Counted from the first letter of the stretch, positions 44,052 through 54,241 are shown. The stretch is DNA of 58,802 nucleotides from JBMOGA01 sp049318625 (GCA_049318625.1 JBMOGA010000018.1:1-58802); one strand, 5' to 3'. Notes: generated from the sequence alone by a model not told the origin. Made by a program: numbers and translations.

Positions 44052-44966
44052 ATGCCCGAAATTGCAGATGTCGCCCTGCGCCTCATCGGCGCCTTCTATG
44101 TGTTCGCCGGCTTCGTCGCCAGCCGAGTGACCCTGACCACCTATCTGCTCGATCGCGCCATCGCCGCCATTTCGGCCAAGAGGCCGACGACCGTGGAAAC
44201 CGCGCGCACCGTCTGGCTGCTCGCGGCCGCGTTTGTCATTCTGGCCGGCGGCGTCGCGTTGATGCTGCGGCTCGCGTGGGCCGCACCACTCTTCGCGGTC
44301 TCGGCCGCCGCCCAGGCCACCTACATTTTCGTCGTCGCGCCCCGTTATTTCGACGTCGACGATCCCCCGAGCGCCGCCGGCAGGCGCCAGACGACCAATG
44401 CGTTCGTGATCTATCTGGCGGCCACCGCATTCGTCGCCTGGGCTTTTGCCACCGACCGGCTCACGCCCTGGCAGGATCTCCAGCCGCTTTTGCTCGCCGC
44501 GGGCGCCGCCGCCCTGATCGCGCACGCCACTTATATCCTCCGCCAGCTGTACGTCATGTTCCGGCCATCCGCACCGGCGGCGACACTGGAGCCCGACGAC
44601 AACCCCGAGACCGACACACCTGCCCTCGATCCGGCCGCCGTCACGCGCGTCAAGGTGATGGCGGAATTCGGCTGCTATCCCCTGTGGTCCATGGACGAGG
44701 GCATAAGCGGCGACATCAACCCATCCGACCTCGGTCTGTCGGCGGAACTGACCGCGGCCTTCGATGCCTGGGCGCAAGCCTACGCGACCTCGCTCGATCC
44801 GGACGATCCCGGCCGCGTCCTGTGGACCCCGGCCGATCAACTCGATCACTCACAAGAAGGCCGACGGCTCGCCGCCCGCCTCGCCGCCGAGCGCCCGGAC
44901 TTGAAGGTCTTCATCCACGAGGACGGCGCCGAACCGGTCGCGGTCGGGCCTTCGGGCGGGGCCTGA
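44052..44966 (+). CDS. Membrane protein of unknown function
   Basis: 304 residues. Four to five hydrophobic helices in the first 175 residues (LRLIGAFYVFAGFVASRV, TVWLLAAAFVILAGGVALML, LFAVSAAAQATYIFVVA, AFVIYLAATAFVAWAF, LLLAAGAAALIAHATYIL). Then a soluble, acidic C-terminal domain with EFGCYPLWSMDEGISGDINPSDLGLS. The latter half looks like an enzyme-free adaptor domain. No family recognised. It converges with ybdK, with only 2 bp between stops. Confidence 0.75.
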   Translation: MPEIADVALRLIGAFYVFAGFVASRVTLTTYLLDRAIAAISAKRPTTVETARTVWLLAAAFVILAGGVALMLRLAWAAPLFAVSAAAQATYIFVVAPRYFDVDDPPSAAGRRQTTNAFVIYLAATAFVAWAFATDRLTPWQDLQPLLLAAGAAALIAHATYILRQLYVMFRPSAPAATLEPDDNPETDTPALDPAAVTRVKVMAEFGCYPLWSMDEGISGDINPSDLGLSAELTAAFDAWAQAYATSLDPDDPGRVLWTPADQLDHSQEGRRLAARLAAERPDLKVFIHEDGAEPVAVGPSGGA

Positions 44967-44968
44967 CG

Positions 44969-46105
44969 TCACGAGGCGACCGACGTCTCCGCCACCAGCG
45001 ACTGCACGACGCCGGCCAGTGCCGCCGCCTCGTCGGCGCCTGCGCCGATCAGGCGGCGGTAGACCGCGACTTGACGGTCCGCGCTGGTCCCCTCGGCGAC
45101 GATCCGACGCGCGTGCGCAATCTCGGCCTCGCAACCGAGCGCCGCCGCGTCTTCGGCCACCAGCACGATGATCTCCTCGAGCAAATCAGAGAACGCCACC
45201 AGCCCGCCCTTGCCGAGGTCGAACAACGAGCCGCCGACGCCGTAGCGTTGCGCCCGCCAACGGTTCTCCTCGAGCAGGAAGACTGGATACGTGCGCCACG
45301 TCTGGTTGGCGCGTCGCAACCGCCAGAGCATGCGCACCAGCGAAACGTAGAGGGCGGCCACGGCGAGACCGTCCTCGACGCGCGTGCATACGTCCGTGAC
45401 CCGCATTTCCAGTGTCGGGAAGCGCGCCGACGGCCGGATGTCCCACCAGATCTTGCTGGCATCCTCGATGACGCCGCCGCGCACCAGCACATCGACAGTC
45501 CGGCTGTACTCGCCCCAGCCCGAGAAACGGCCGGGCAATCCCGTGCGTGGCATGTTGTCGACGATGGCGAGTCGGTACGACTTGAGCCCGGTATCCTCGC
45601 CCTGCCAGAACGGCGACGAGGTGGACAGCACCAGCAGGTGCGGCAGGAAATAGCGCATCTGATTCATCAGATCGATGCGCAGGTCGTCGTCCTCTACCGC
45701 CACATGCACGTGCATGCCGCAGATCGACAAGCGCCGGCCGATTCCCGCGAGATCGGTCGCCAGCGCCTGATAGCGGGCGCGTTCCGTCGGCTGCGCATCG
45801 CCGACCCTGGCGAACGGATGGGTCCCGGCGGCGATCGGCGCCAGTCCGTGCTGCCCCGCGACCTCGCCGATCGTCGCGCGCAACCGCACCAGATGCTCCC
45901 GCGCCGCCGCGAACGTGTGGCAGACCGGCGTGCCGATCTCGATCTGCGTCTTCAGGAATTCGGGACTGACGCGATCCCCCACGCGCGCGATGCAGGCGTC
46001 GATCAGCCCGGCGGGAGCCTCGGCGAGCCGCCCGGTCGCACGCTCGACCAGATGGTACTCCTCCTCGATCCCGAACGTGAAGCTCGGCGGCTGCGGGGCC
46101 TTCAT
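44969..46105 (-). CDS. ybdK: Carboxylate-amine ligase YbdK (glutamate-cysteine ligase 2 family)
   Basis: 378 residues. FTFGIEEEYHLVERATGRLA at the start, GMHVHVAVEDDDLRIDLMNQMRYFLP at about 135, and LEENRWRAQRYG toward the end are GCS2 hallmarks. YbdK has weak gamma-glutamylcysteine ligase activity in E. coli; the physiological substrate is unclear. Start at MKAPQPP, 22 bp after the threonine aldolase stop. Confidence 0.9.
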   Translation of the reverse strand: MKAPQPPSFTFGIEEEYHLVERATGRLAEAPAGLIDACIARVGDRVSPEFLKTQIEIGTPVCHTFAAAREHLVRLRATIGEVAGQHGLAPIAAGTHPFARVGDAQPTERARYQALATDLAGIGRRLSICGMHVHVAVEDDDLRIDLMNQMRYFLPHLLVLSTSSPFWQGEDTGLKSYRLAIVDNMPRTGLPGRFSGWGEYSRTVDVLVRGGVIEDASKIWWDIRPSARFPTLEMRVTDVCTRVEDGLAVAALYVSLVRMLWRLRRANQTWRTYPVFLLEENRWRAQRYGVGGSLFDLGKGGLVAFSDLLEEIIVLVAEDAAALGCEAEIAHARRIVAEGTSADRQVAVYRRLIGAGADEAAALAGVVQSLVAETSVAS

Positions 46106-46127
46106 GAACGTCGCGCCTCCCGTTGCC

Positions 46128-47174
46128 TCACGCCGCACGACCGGCGGCAACCGCCCGGATGTCGGCGATGAACCGGTCGACAGTGGCCGCCTCGGTATCC
46201 CAGGCGCACATCAGGCGGCACCCGGTCGCGCCGAGGAAGGTATAGAACCGCCAGCCCTTGGCCCGGACCGCCGCCTGCACGTCCGGCGCCATCTCGACGA
46301 ACACGGCATTGCCTTCGACCGGCAGCATCAATCGAACGCCATCGATCGCCGCAAGACCTGCCGCCAAGCGGTCGGCCATGGCATTGGCGTGGCGCGCATT
46401 GGCGAGCCAGACGTCGCCCTCCAGCAGCCCGAGCCACGGTGCCGTCATCAGCCGCATCTTCGAATTGAGTTGCCCGGCCTGCTTGACGCGCCACGCGAAG
46501 GCCTCGGTGAGCGCGCGGTCGAAAAAGACGATCGCCTCGCCGAGTCCGAGCCCGTTCTTCGTGCCGCCGAAGCTCAGCACGTCGACGCCGGCGCGCCACG
46601 TCAGATCGCCGGGATGGCAGCCGAGCCGCGCCACCGCGTTGGCGAACCGCGCGCCGTCCATGTGCAGCCGAAGCCCGTGCCGCTTGGCCGCCGCCGCCAC
46701 CGCCGCCACCTCGCCGGGAGTGTAGAGGGTGCCGACCTCGGTCGCCTGCGTGAGGGAGACGACGGCCGGCTTGTTGCCGTGGATACGGCCCGTCTGCCGG
46801 CCGAGCCGGTCGACGTCGTCGGGCGTGACCTTGCCGAGAGCGCCATCGGTGGTGAGCAACTTCGCGCCACCCGTGAAGTGCTCCGGCGCGCTGCATTCGT
46901 CCTCGGCGATGTGCGCCCCGCCGTGACAGATGATGGCTCCGAACGACGGACACAGGTGAGCCAGTGCGAGCGCGTTGGCCGACGTGCCGTTGAAAACGAA
47001 GAACACCGCGCAATCGGTCTCGAACAACGCCTGGATGCGCGCCGCCGCCTCGGCCGTCCAGGTGTCGTCGCCATAACCCGGCGCATGCCCGGCCCCGTTG
47101 GCTTCCAGCAGGCGAGCGAGCGCCGCCGGACAGATGCCGGCGTTGTTGTCCGATGCGAAATGCTGGCCGCTCAT
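46128..47174 (-). CDS. ltaE: Low-specificity L-threonine aldolase-like PLP enzyme
   Basis: 348 residues. FASDNNAGICPAALARLLEANGAGHAPGYGDDTWTAEA is the beta-eliminating lyase/threonine aldolase start. LHMDGARFANAVARLG gives the conserved Asp, and VLSFGGTKNGLGLGEAIVFF the PLP-binding Lys. It splits threonine or related beta-hydroxy amino acids into glycine and an aldehyde. ybdK follows closely downstream. Confidence 0.88.
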   Translation of the reverse strand: MSGQHFASDNNAGICPAALARLLEANGAGHAPGYGDDTWTAEAAARIQALFETDCAVFFVFNGTSANALALAHLCPSFGAIICHGGAHIAEDECSAPEHFTGGAKLLTTDGALGKVTPDDVDRLGRQTGRIHGNKPAVVSLTQATEVGTLYTPGEVAAVAAAAKRHGLRLHMDGARFANAVARLGCHPGDLTWRAGVDVLSFGGTKNGLGLGEAIVFFDRALTEAFAWRVKQAGQLNSKMRLMTAPWLGLLEGDVWLANARHANAMADRLAAGLAAIDGVRLMLPVEGNAVFVEMAPDVQAAVRAKGWRFYTFLGATGCRLMCAWDTEAATVDRFIADIRAVAAGRAA

Positions 47175-47402
47175 CGGGTCCCTCGGGCGCCGCACGTGTG
47201 GCTCGGCGGCGCATCATGCGTTATCAAACTCATCCGGCCTGCCACAGTCGAGCCTCCTTGCGAGCGACGCCGTCCGCGTTATGCGCCGACCGGAGGCCTG
47301 ACGTGCGTCGAGACGTTGGTAGGTTTGCGTGACGACCCGCGCAACGGCTAAGTCAACACCACCGGCAGGCCCGCCGGGACACCTGGGGGCGGCGGGACGG
47401 AA

Positions 47403-48359
47403 ATGAACGGGACGGCCATTGCCTCGACCGCGAGCGGCGACACCGCGGGGACGCCACCGTTGCGGCTCGGCCCGACCGAATGGGCCCTGCTGTTCCTCCA
47501 CTCGATGCTGTGGGGCAGCGCCTTCTTCTTCGTCGACATCGCCAAGGGCGAGATGTCGGCCTACATCATCGCCGCGCTGCGACTGATCCCGGCCGCCGCC
47601 ATTCTGGTGGTCGTGACATCGGCGCTCGGCCTCTCGCTGCTGCCGGTGCTGCGCGATTGGCGCCGCTTCCTGTTGCTCGCCTCGGTCAACAACTACATTC
47701 CCTTCATTCTGCTGATCTACGCGCAGTATCAGGTGACGGGCGGCATCGCAGCCGTGTTCAACGCCACCACGCCGCTGTTCGCGGCCTTCCTCGCGCACGC
47801 CCTGACCGACGATGAGAAGCTGAGCCTCAACAAGGTCATCGGCATCGTCGTCGGCATCGGCGGCGTCACAGTCCTCGCCTGGCAGGACGTGGCGACCGGC
47901 AGCAGCGCTGGCCTGTGGGCGAAAGCCGCGCTCCTCGGCGCGGCCCTGTGCTATGCGCTGGCCGGCATCTACGGCCGCACCTTCCGCGCCATCCCGGCCT
48001 TCGTCGTCGCCACCGGCCAGATGGTGTGGGCGCTCGTGCTGTCGATCCCGCTCGCCATCGTGATCGGCCAGCCCTGGGCCATGCCGGAACCGAGCACCAA
48101 GGCGATCCTCGCGACCCTGGCCACCGGCCTGTTCGCCTCCGCCCTCGCGTCCATGTGCTACTTCACGATCCTCAAGCGGGCCGGCGCCACCAACGCACTG
48201 CTGGTGACGCTGCTGCTGCCGCTCACCCCGATCACGCTTGGCGCGGTCTTTCTCGACCAGCAGCTCAAACCGAGCGATATCGCCGGCGGCCTGCTCATCG
48301 CCGTGGCCCTGCTGGTGATCGATGGCCGCGCATTCGGCTTTGTCGCGAGGCGCCGATGA
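47403..48359 (+). CDS. EamA/DMT family transporter
   Basis: 318 residues with ten hydrophobic helices in two EamA repeats. Repeat 1 begins at about residue 27 (EWALLFLHSMLWGSAFFFVDIA, RLIPAAAI), repeat 2 at about 170 (ALLGAALCYALAGIYGRTF). Members export metabolites; substrate not predictable. The stop overlaps the ATG of a second EamA gene, suggesting a two-gene unit and perhaps a heteromer. Confidence 0.9.
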   Translation: MNGTAIASTASGDTAGTPPLRLGPTEWALLFLHSMLWGSAFFFVDIAKGEMSAYIIAALRLIPAAAILVVVTSALGLSLLPVLRDWRRFLLLASVNNYIPFILLIYAQYQVTGGIAAVFNATTPLFAAFLAHALTDDEKLSLNKVIGIVVGIGGVTVLAWQDVATGSSAGLWAKAALLGAALCYALAGIYGRTFRAIPAFVVATGQMVWALVLSIPLAIVIGQPWAMPEPSTKAILATLATGLFASALASMCYFTILKRAGATNALLVTLLLPLTPITLGAVFLDQQLKPSDIAGGLLIAVALLVIDGRAFGFVARRR

Positions 48360-49228
48360 CCCCGGGCGGCGCGGACCAGCGCGGCAATCTGATCGCCGCC
48401 GTCGGCTGGATGGGCCTCGCCCTCCTGGGGTTCTCGATGTTCGCCATCGCCGGCCGTGAGGCCGGACGCGAACTCCCCACCCTGCAGATCATGCTGTGGC
48501 GCGGCCCGATCTCGCTCGTCATGCTGCTGGTGATCGCCGCCGCCACCGGCGCCCGCCCGAAGACCGAGCGGCTGCCCGCGCACATCGCCCGCAGCGTTCT
48601 GCATTTTGCCGCTCAGTACAGCTGGCTGACGGCTCTCGCGCTGATACCGCTCGCCGAGCTGTTCGCCCTCGAATTCACCGCACCGCTGTGGGTCGCGGTG
48701 CTGGCACCCCTCGTCCTGAAGGAGCGCCTGACCGCCAGCCGCATGGCCGCCGCGGCACTCGGTTTCGTTGGCGTGCTGATCGTCATCCAGCCGGGATCGG
48801 GCGCCGTCTCGACCGGCACGCTGCTCGGGCTGGCGAGTGCGCTCGGGTTCGCCACCGCGATGCTCGCCACCAAGACGCTGATGCGCACCGACACGGCCTT
48901 CACCATCCTCGTCTACATGATGGTCATCCAGTCGGTGCTGAGCACGATCCTCGGCCTGCCGGGGTTCGTGATGCCGACGGGCACCACGATGCTCTGGCTG
49001 GTTGCCATCGCGGTGGCCGGACTGGTCTCGCATTTCTCGCTGGCGCAGGCGTTCTCACGGGCCGACGCGATCCTGGTGGCCCCACTCGATTTCCTGCGGC
49101 TGCCGCTGATCGCGGTGGTCGGCGCACTCTTCTACGGCGAGACGGTGGCCCCGCTCATGCTGCTCGGTGCCCTGGTGATCGTCGCGGCCAACCTCGTCAA
49201 CCTGCGGGGCGAGCGGAAGAGACCGTGA
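48356..49228 (+). CDS. EamA/DMT family transporter, second gene
   Basis: 290 residues, ATGA overlap with the upstream transporter. Ten helices in two repeats (GWMGLALLGFSMFAIAGREAGRELPTLQIMLWRGP; TLLGLASALGFATAMLATKTLMR). RGPISLVMLL and APLDFLRLPLIAVVGALFYGE are typical EamA parts. It is diverged from the first copy, so the pair is not a recent duplication. Confidence 0.9.
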   Translation: MTPGGADQRGNLIAAVGWMGLALLGFSMFAIAGREAGRELPTLQIMLWRGPISLVMLLVIAAATGARPKTERLPAHIARSVLHFAAQYSWLTALALIPLAELFALEFTAPLWVAVLAPLVLKERLTASRMAAAALGFVGVLIVIQPGSGAVSTGTLLGLASALGFATAMLATKTLMRTDTAFTILVYMMVIQSVLSTILGLPGFVMPTGTTMLWLVAIAVAGLVSHFSLAQAFSRADAILVAPLDFLRLPLIAVVGALFYGETVAPLMLLGALVIVAANLVNLRGERKRP

Positions 49229-49631
49229 TCGCACGATACGCCGCCCGGTGTTCGGCGCCGGGACGGGACCACGGTCCAGCGACCAAAGAGTTCCCAACTG
49301 CCCAAAGCGGCACGCGCGCCCGGCGCCAGCCCTTCGTTGATGGATCTCAATTCCGGCCGCGGCGGCGCCGGTACAATCATCGTCGCACATAGCCGAGAAC
49401 GGCCGCGCGGCCGTAGCGGGGGAATTTGGCCGTGCGATGCGCTCCACGTTCCTGCGCCGGCTCTCGACACCGGAGCCGATCATGTCCCCGTCGGGTCGAA
49501 CTCGCAGCGGAAGCGAGGTCGCGCTCGGGAAAGGCGAGCGCCGTGACACCACCACCGCCGACAGCCCTGCGCATGCGCCGACCGACTTGGACGAACGATG
49601 AGGGAGCGTACAGCCGCGATCCGGCTGCTCG
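49229..49631. other. 403-bp gap without a recognisable gene
   Basis: Open frames cross this stretch on both strands, but their translations are Arg/Pro/Ala-rich shadows without family features. No tRNA, terminator with T-tract or known RNA motif was seen. It presumably holds the promoter of the small membrane gene at 49632. Confidence 0.5.
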
Positions 49632-50120
49632 ATGCACGCAATGGACGAACCCTGGTTCATTCCACTCTGGCTGCAGCTCGTGCTGTTGGCCGCGATCGTC
49701 GTCCTCGTGGTCTGGCGCATTGCGCCGCTGATCGGCGAGCATCTGAAAGGCGGCGGCGGGTGGGGCCAGCTTGAACCGCACTATGCCGTCGAACCGTGCA
49801 GCGTGGCCGGCGCCGAGACCCGCCAGACGGTGCAGGTCGGGCGCGTCGTTTATCGAAACTGCGTTACCGTCGGCGCGAGCGATGCCGGTCTCTACCTGGA
49901 AATGAAGAGCCCACTGCCGATATGGCGCAAACCACCGCTCTTGATCCCGTGGTCGGCCATGACGCACATCGAGCAGGTGCGGCTGTTCTGGCAGCCGGCG
50001 GCGATGCTCCACATCGGTCGGCCGGCGCTCGCCACGATGACGCTGCCGCGCGCCCTGTTCCGATCGATCCGGTCGAGGCTGCCCGCAACCTGCGAAGGCG
50101 CCGCGCAGGCGTTGACGTGA
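49632..50120 (+). CDS. Small membrane-anchored protein of unknown function
   Basis: 162 residues (or 159 from a second ATG at 49641). One helix (PLWLQLVLLAAIVVLVVWRIA) near the N-terminus. The rest is cytosolic and PH-domain-like in composition (GLYLEMKSPLPIWRKPPLLIPWSAMTHIEQVRLFW). No ribosome binding site is evident. Convergent with the MMPL gene. Function unknown. Confidence 0.65.
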   Translation: MHAMDEPWFIPLWLQLVLLAAIVVLVVWRIAPLIGEHLKGGGGWGQLEPHYAVEPCSVAGAETRQTVQVGRVVYRNCVTVGASDAGLYLEMKSPLPIWRKPPLLIPWSAMTHIEQVRLFWQPAAMLHIGRPALATMTLPRALFRSIRSRLPATCEGAAQALT

Positions 50121-50183
50121 ACTGATTTGTCATCGGGCGCGATCACCCCGGCCGACATCCGGTGTAATCGCTCCGTCCCGCTG

Positions 50184-52517
50184 TCACCCGCGCCAGCCGT
50201 ACCGCGGCACATAGTGCCGGTAGACCGCGATCGTTGCCGGCAGAATGACGAGCTGCGCCAGCAGCGACGTGAACAGACAGGCCGCGGAGAGCATTCCGAA
50301 CAAGCGCAACGACGGCAGATCCGACAGCATCGTGACGCCGAGGCCGAGCGCCAGCACGACGGTCGTCAGCGTCACCGCCGGACCGATCCGTTCCGCCGTT
50401 GCGATCAGGGCGGCGCGCTCGGTGCCCGGCCTGCCGCCGAGGCGCTCCTCTTCGATGCGGAAGCGGTTGAGGAAGTGGATGGTGCTGTCGATGGCCAGCG
50501 AGAACGCCACCGTGATCGCGATGATGGACGCGAACTGCAAGCCCTCGCCACTCAGCCACAGCAGGGCCCCGGTCGCATAGATCGGCAGCAGCGACGGCAG
50601 GATGCTCGCGACCGATGCGATCGACGACCGCAGAACCACGCCGAGAAATAGGAAGATGACGAACATGTCGCCGACCAGACCCCAATTGAGTTCGCCGATC
50701 AGCTTGGCGCTGTTGCGGGCCGCGATCGCCGGCAGGCCGGTCACCGAAACCTCGTAACCGGGGTGCGCTTGGCGCACGACATCGAGCGCCCGGTCGATCT
50801 TTTCCACCACCGGCAGAATCCGGCTGGCATCGACATCGGGCAGCCGCCCGGTGACCAGAACCGCTTTCTGGTCGGCGGCGATGAAACGCCGGACAAGGTG
50901 CTCCGGCATCACGCCCACGTAGCGCTTCACGCTCTCGATGGTGCCGTCGCCGGCGTTCTCGAGCCAGCGCCGCAGGCTTTCCAGCGACCACACGTTGCCG
51001 AGCCCAGCGGTCTTCTCCAGAACCTGATGAGCCGCCGCGATCACGCCCAGCGTAGCCGGGTCGTAAAGGCCGGCCGATCCCTTCCACTGCACCATGATAT
51101 GCACGGGGTTGGCACCGGTCAGCTTCTGGTCGAGTTGACCTGTCGCCGCCAGCGCCTGCTCCTTGTCCGGCACCTGGTCGGCCAGCCGGTAGGAGGGTTG
51201 CAGATCCTTGTAGGCAAGCCCCGTCGCGACCACCGCCAAGATCCCGGCGATCAGGAATGGCCACGGCCGGTCGATCACCGCCATGATGAGCGCGCGGATG
51301 GTCCCTCCGAGGACTCCGGTCCGCTCGGCGTCCTCCTCCTCCTTCGCCGAAATCGGATGGCTCTCGCGACGGATCACCAGCGCCGCCAGCGTCGGCACCA
51401 CCACCGCCACCGCGATATAGGAGATGGCGACCGCCATCAACGCGGCCTGCCCGAAGGTGCGGATCAGCGCGCTTTCCGCCCACGAGAACGACACCAGCGC
51501 CAAGGCGGCGTTCATGGCCGTCAGCAGGCAAGCCGGCGCGATCTCCGATACCGCGCGGGTGGCGGCGGTGACGCGGTCGACGCCCGCCATGATATCGCGG
51601 CGGATCGCGAACACGAGATGCATCGAATCCGAGAAGCCGCTGACCAGGATCAGCGGCGTCAGCACGTTGATGAACAGATTGAGCCGCCAGTCCAACCACC
51701 CGATCACCCCGAGCGTCCACAGGATGGCGACGGTCGGCCCCATCACGGCGATCAGTGTCAGCGACAGCCGGCGGAAATAGAGGTAGGCGACGGCGCCGCC
51801 GAGCAGGAAACCGAGGCCGTTGTAGACGAGGCGGTCACGCTCGACCGCATTGCGGATCTCGAGCTGCATGACCGGGGCGCCGGTCAACTGCGAGGCCAGC
51901 CCGGCCGCCTTCAGTTCGCGCTCCGCGATCGAGCGGATGTTGCCGATCACCTCCTTGGCGCCCCGCTCGGCCACGACTTCGCGGTCGAGTGCGATCACCA
52001 TCAGGGCGAGCTGACCGTCCGCCGACAGGAACTTGCCGGCCACGATGTCGTTGGATTTCAGCGACTGGATCATCGCGTCGTAGACGGGGCCGTCGGGCAG
52101 GTCGTCGGGCACGATCGGCTGGGCATAGCCACTGGCATCGGGTGCGCCGCGCGCCGACAGCATCGAGACGAGGCCGCCGACACCGTCCGCCAGTTGCAGC
52201 TCGATGGCGGCGGCGCGAAACGCCTCGATCCCCTTGCGGGTCAGCAAATCACGGCCGCTGACCACCACCAGCACATCGAACTCGCTCGACGGAAACCGCC
52301 GGTCGATCTCCTCGTACTGGCGGAACTCAGGCGTGTTGGTGCGGAACAGCTCGGACAGGCTATCGTCGACCTTGAGCCGCGCGACCCCGATCGCGGCGAT
52401 CACGCTCAAGGCCAGGATGATGAGGGCCGAGGCCACCGGATAGCGCAGCGCGACGAGACCCAACCGGTCGAGTCCGACCGTCAACGCGAACGTGCGCTCT
52501 CCCTTTTCCCCGGACAC
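50184..52517 (-). CDS. MMPL/RND-family transporter
   Basis: 777 residues with twelve-helix RND layout: one helix at 30-48, a periplasmic loop (about 50-235), five helices (235-400), one at about 425-445, a second loop, and five at the end. NLFINVLTPLILVSGFSDSMHLVFAIRRD and IIAITVAFSLAIDSTIHFLNRFRIEEE (Asp in helix) are the MMPL/SSD proton-relay regions. Related proteins move lipids such as hopanoids (HpnN) to the outer membrane; substrate here unknown. Confidence 0.88.
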   Translation of the reverse strand: MSGEKGERTFALTVGLDRLGLVALRYPVASALIILALSVIAAIGVARLKVDDSLSELFRTNTPEFRQYEEIDRRFPSSEFDVLVVVSGRDLLTRKGIEAFRAAAIELQLADGVGGLVSMLSARGAPDASGYAQPIVPDDLPDGPVYDAMIQSLKSNDIVAGKFLSADGQLALMVIALDREVVAERGAKEVIGNIRSIAERELKAAGLASQLTGAPVMQLEIRNAVERDRLVYNGLGFLLGGAVAYLYFRRLSLTLIAVMGPTVAILWTLGVIGWLDWRLNLFINVLTPLILVSGFSDSMHLVFAIRRDIMAGVDRVTAATRAVSEIAPACLLTAMNAALALVSFSWAESALIRTFGQAALMAVAISYIAVAVVVPTLAALVIRRESHPISAKEEEDAERTGVLGGTIRALIMAVIDRPWPFLIAGILAVVATGLAYKDLQPSYRLADQVPDKEQALAATGQLDQKLTGANPVHIMVQWKGSAGLYDPATLGVIAAAHQVLEKTAGLGNVWSLESLRRWLENAGDGTIESVKRYVGVMPEHLVRRFIAADQKAVLVTGRLPDVDASRILPVVEKIDRALDVVRQAHPGYEVSVTGLPAIAARNSAKLIGELNWGLVGDMFVIFLFLGVVLRSSIASVASILPSLLPIYATGALLWLSGEGLQFASIIAITVAFSLAIDSTIHFLNRFRIEEERLGGRPGTERAALIATAERIGPAVTLTTVVLALGLGVTMLSDLPSLRLFGMLSAACLFTSLLAQLVILPATIAVYRHYVPRYGWRG

Positions 52518-52697
52518 CGTGCGTCTCCCTCAACCGGCGGATCTGTGGCAAACGTTCTCGGTGCCGGGCCGTTTAGCCAGCCTCACGATCGCCAGCGGCG
52601 GACTTTGCATGGCACCCGCCCGGGTGGCAAGCGGCCTCGACGCCGGCCCTCACGGCACGCTATGACGGCGCCCATACGTCTCCAGAGGGGGAATGAC

Positions 52698-52922
52698 ATG
52701 GCCGACAAGACGCTGGACACCCAGGGCCTCGCCTGCCCGCTGCCGGTGCTCAAAGCCAAGAAGGCGCTGACCGAGATGGCGAAGGGCGCCACCCTCGAGG
52801 TGCTGGCGACGGATCCGGGTTCGGTCGAGGATTTCCGCGCCTTCTGCAAGACCACCGGCCACGTGCTCGAGGAGAGCGGCGAGAAGGCCGGCGTCTACCG
52901 ATTCGTGATCCGCCGGGCCTGA
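52698..52922 (+). CDS. tusA: TusA-family sulfur carrier
   Basis: 74 residues. TLDTQGLACPLPVLKAKKALTEMAKGATLEVLATDPGSVEDFRAFCKTTGHVL is the complete TusA fold, with persulfide Cys13 in CPxP. GAGGGGGA precedes the ATG. TusA relays sulfur for tRNA thiolation and other pathways. mnmA, which needs sulfur, is elsewhere in the window at 24668. Confidence 0.93.
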   Translation: MADKTLDTQGLACPLPVLKAKKALTEMAKGATLEVLATDPGSVEDFRAFCKTTGHVLEESGEKAGVYRFVIRRA

Positions 52923-53060
52923 CACGCGAGCGGCAGTCTCCTAAGGTGCGATCCGCCGCGATGGAGGCGCACTGCGCTTCCACCGAAGGCGCGCACGGCG
53001 CTCTGGACTCCAATCACTGATCTGCCGCAGGTTCAATCGACAACGGATCACGAGGAAACG

Positions 53061-54086
53061 ATGAGCGAGATGCGCACGCGCCTGCTGGGCCGCTCGGGCC
53101 TCAAGGTATCGGAGATCTGCCTCGGCACCATGATGTTCGGCGGCGCCACCACCGAAACCGAGGCGCAGCGCATCGTCGACCACGCGGCCGGCCACGGCAT
53201 CAACTTCCTCGACACCGCCGACGTCTACAACGACGGCGCCTCCGAGACGGTCACCGGCCGGGCCATCAAGGCGCGGCGCCACAATTGGATCGTGGCGACC
53301 AAGGTCGGCAACATCTACAAGACGGGTGACGGCCACGTCACGGGCGGGCTGGCGCGCCGCTGGGTGAACCAGGCGGTCGATCTGTCGCTGAAGCGGCTCG
53401 GCCTCGACCACATCGACATCTATTACACCCACAAGACGGACGCCAATGTGGGTTGGGACGACGCCGTCGCCACTTTCGGCGACCTCATCCGCGCCGGCAA
53501 GATCCGCTACTGGGGGCTCTCGAACGTCCGCGCCTGGCACATCGCCGAGATCGCCCACCAGTGCGACCGCCAGAACGTGCCGCGCCCGGTCGTCCTCCAG
53601 CCCTACTACAACGCCATGAACCGCCAGCCCGAGACCGAGGTGCTGCCGGCGGCCCGCCACTACGGCCTCGGCGTGGCCTCCTACAGCCCGATCGCGCGCG
53701 GCGTGCTGACCGGCAAGTACCTGCCGGGCGAGCGCCCCGAGCAGGGCACCCGCGCCGCCCGCGAGGACAAGCGCATCCTCGAGACCGAGTGGCGCCAGGA
53801 GAGCCTGGTGATCGCCCAGAAGATCAAGCAGCACGCGGAGAGCAAGGGCGCCACCCCCATCGACTTCGCGCTGTCCTGGGTACTGAACAACCAGGCCATC
53901 ACCTCGGTGATCGCCGGGCCGCGGACCTTCGAGCAGTGGACGCAGTATTTCGGCTACCAGCGCTACCAGTGGACGGCGGAAGACGAGGCCCTGGTCGACG
54001 GCTTCGTGAAGACCGGCCACCCGTCGACGCCGGGCTACAACGACCCGCAGTACCCGATCGACGGCCGCTTCCCGAAGATCCGCTGA
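53061..54086 (+). CDS. Aldo/keto reductase
   Basis: 341 residues. The catalytic tetrad is visible: Asp and Tyr in LDTADVYNDGASE, Lys in VATKVGN, and His in IYYTHKTD. YSPIARGVLTGKYLPGE is the usual NADPH-binding loop. It resembles the YajO/IolS-type AKRs that reduce small aldehydes. GAGGAAACG before the ATG. Last gene before tRNA-Val. Confidence 0.92.
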   Translation: MSEMRTRLLGRSGLKVSEICLGTMMFGGATTETEAQRIVDHAAGHGINFLDTADVYNDGASETVTGRAIKARRHNWIVATKVGNIYKTGDGHVTGGLARRWVNQAVDLSLKRLGLDHIDIYYTHKTDANVGWDDAVATFGDLIRAGKIRYWGLSNVRAWHIAEIAHQCDRQNVPRPVVLQPYYNAMNRQPETEVLPAARHYGLGVASYSPIARGVLTGKYLPGERPEQGTRAAREDKRILETEWRQESLVIAQKIKQHAESKGATPIDFALSWVLNNQAITSVIAGPRTFEQWTQYFGYQRYQWTAEDEALVDGFVKTGHPSTPGYNDPQYPIDGRFPKIR

Positions 54087-54166
54087 GGCGGATCGCAGGC
54101 CTTCGGGCGGCGCTCCTTGACACGGGGCGCCCGGCGCCCCTATAGCGTCCGAACCCCACGGCATCC

Positions 54167-54241
54167 GGGCGCGTAGCTCAGCGGTAGAGCACACCCTTCA
54201 CACGGGTGGGGTCACAGGTTCAATCCCTGTCGCGCCCACCA
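54167..54241 (+). tRNA. tRNA-Val (CAC)
   Basis: 75 nt with encoded CCA. All four stems pair: GGGCGCG/CGCGCCC, GCTC/GAGC, CACCC/GGGTG, ACAGG/CCTGT. Loop TTCACAC gives anticodon CAC. An accessory region with caspase/FGE genes begins directly downstream, so its 3' end may be an integration site. Confidence 0.95.

Noticed and set aside
50763..52922. 719-codon open frame opposite the MMPL gene, running into tusA
   Set aside because: Only its last 75 codons (tusA) show a family; the rest is antisense shadow.
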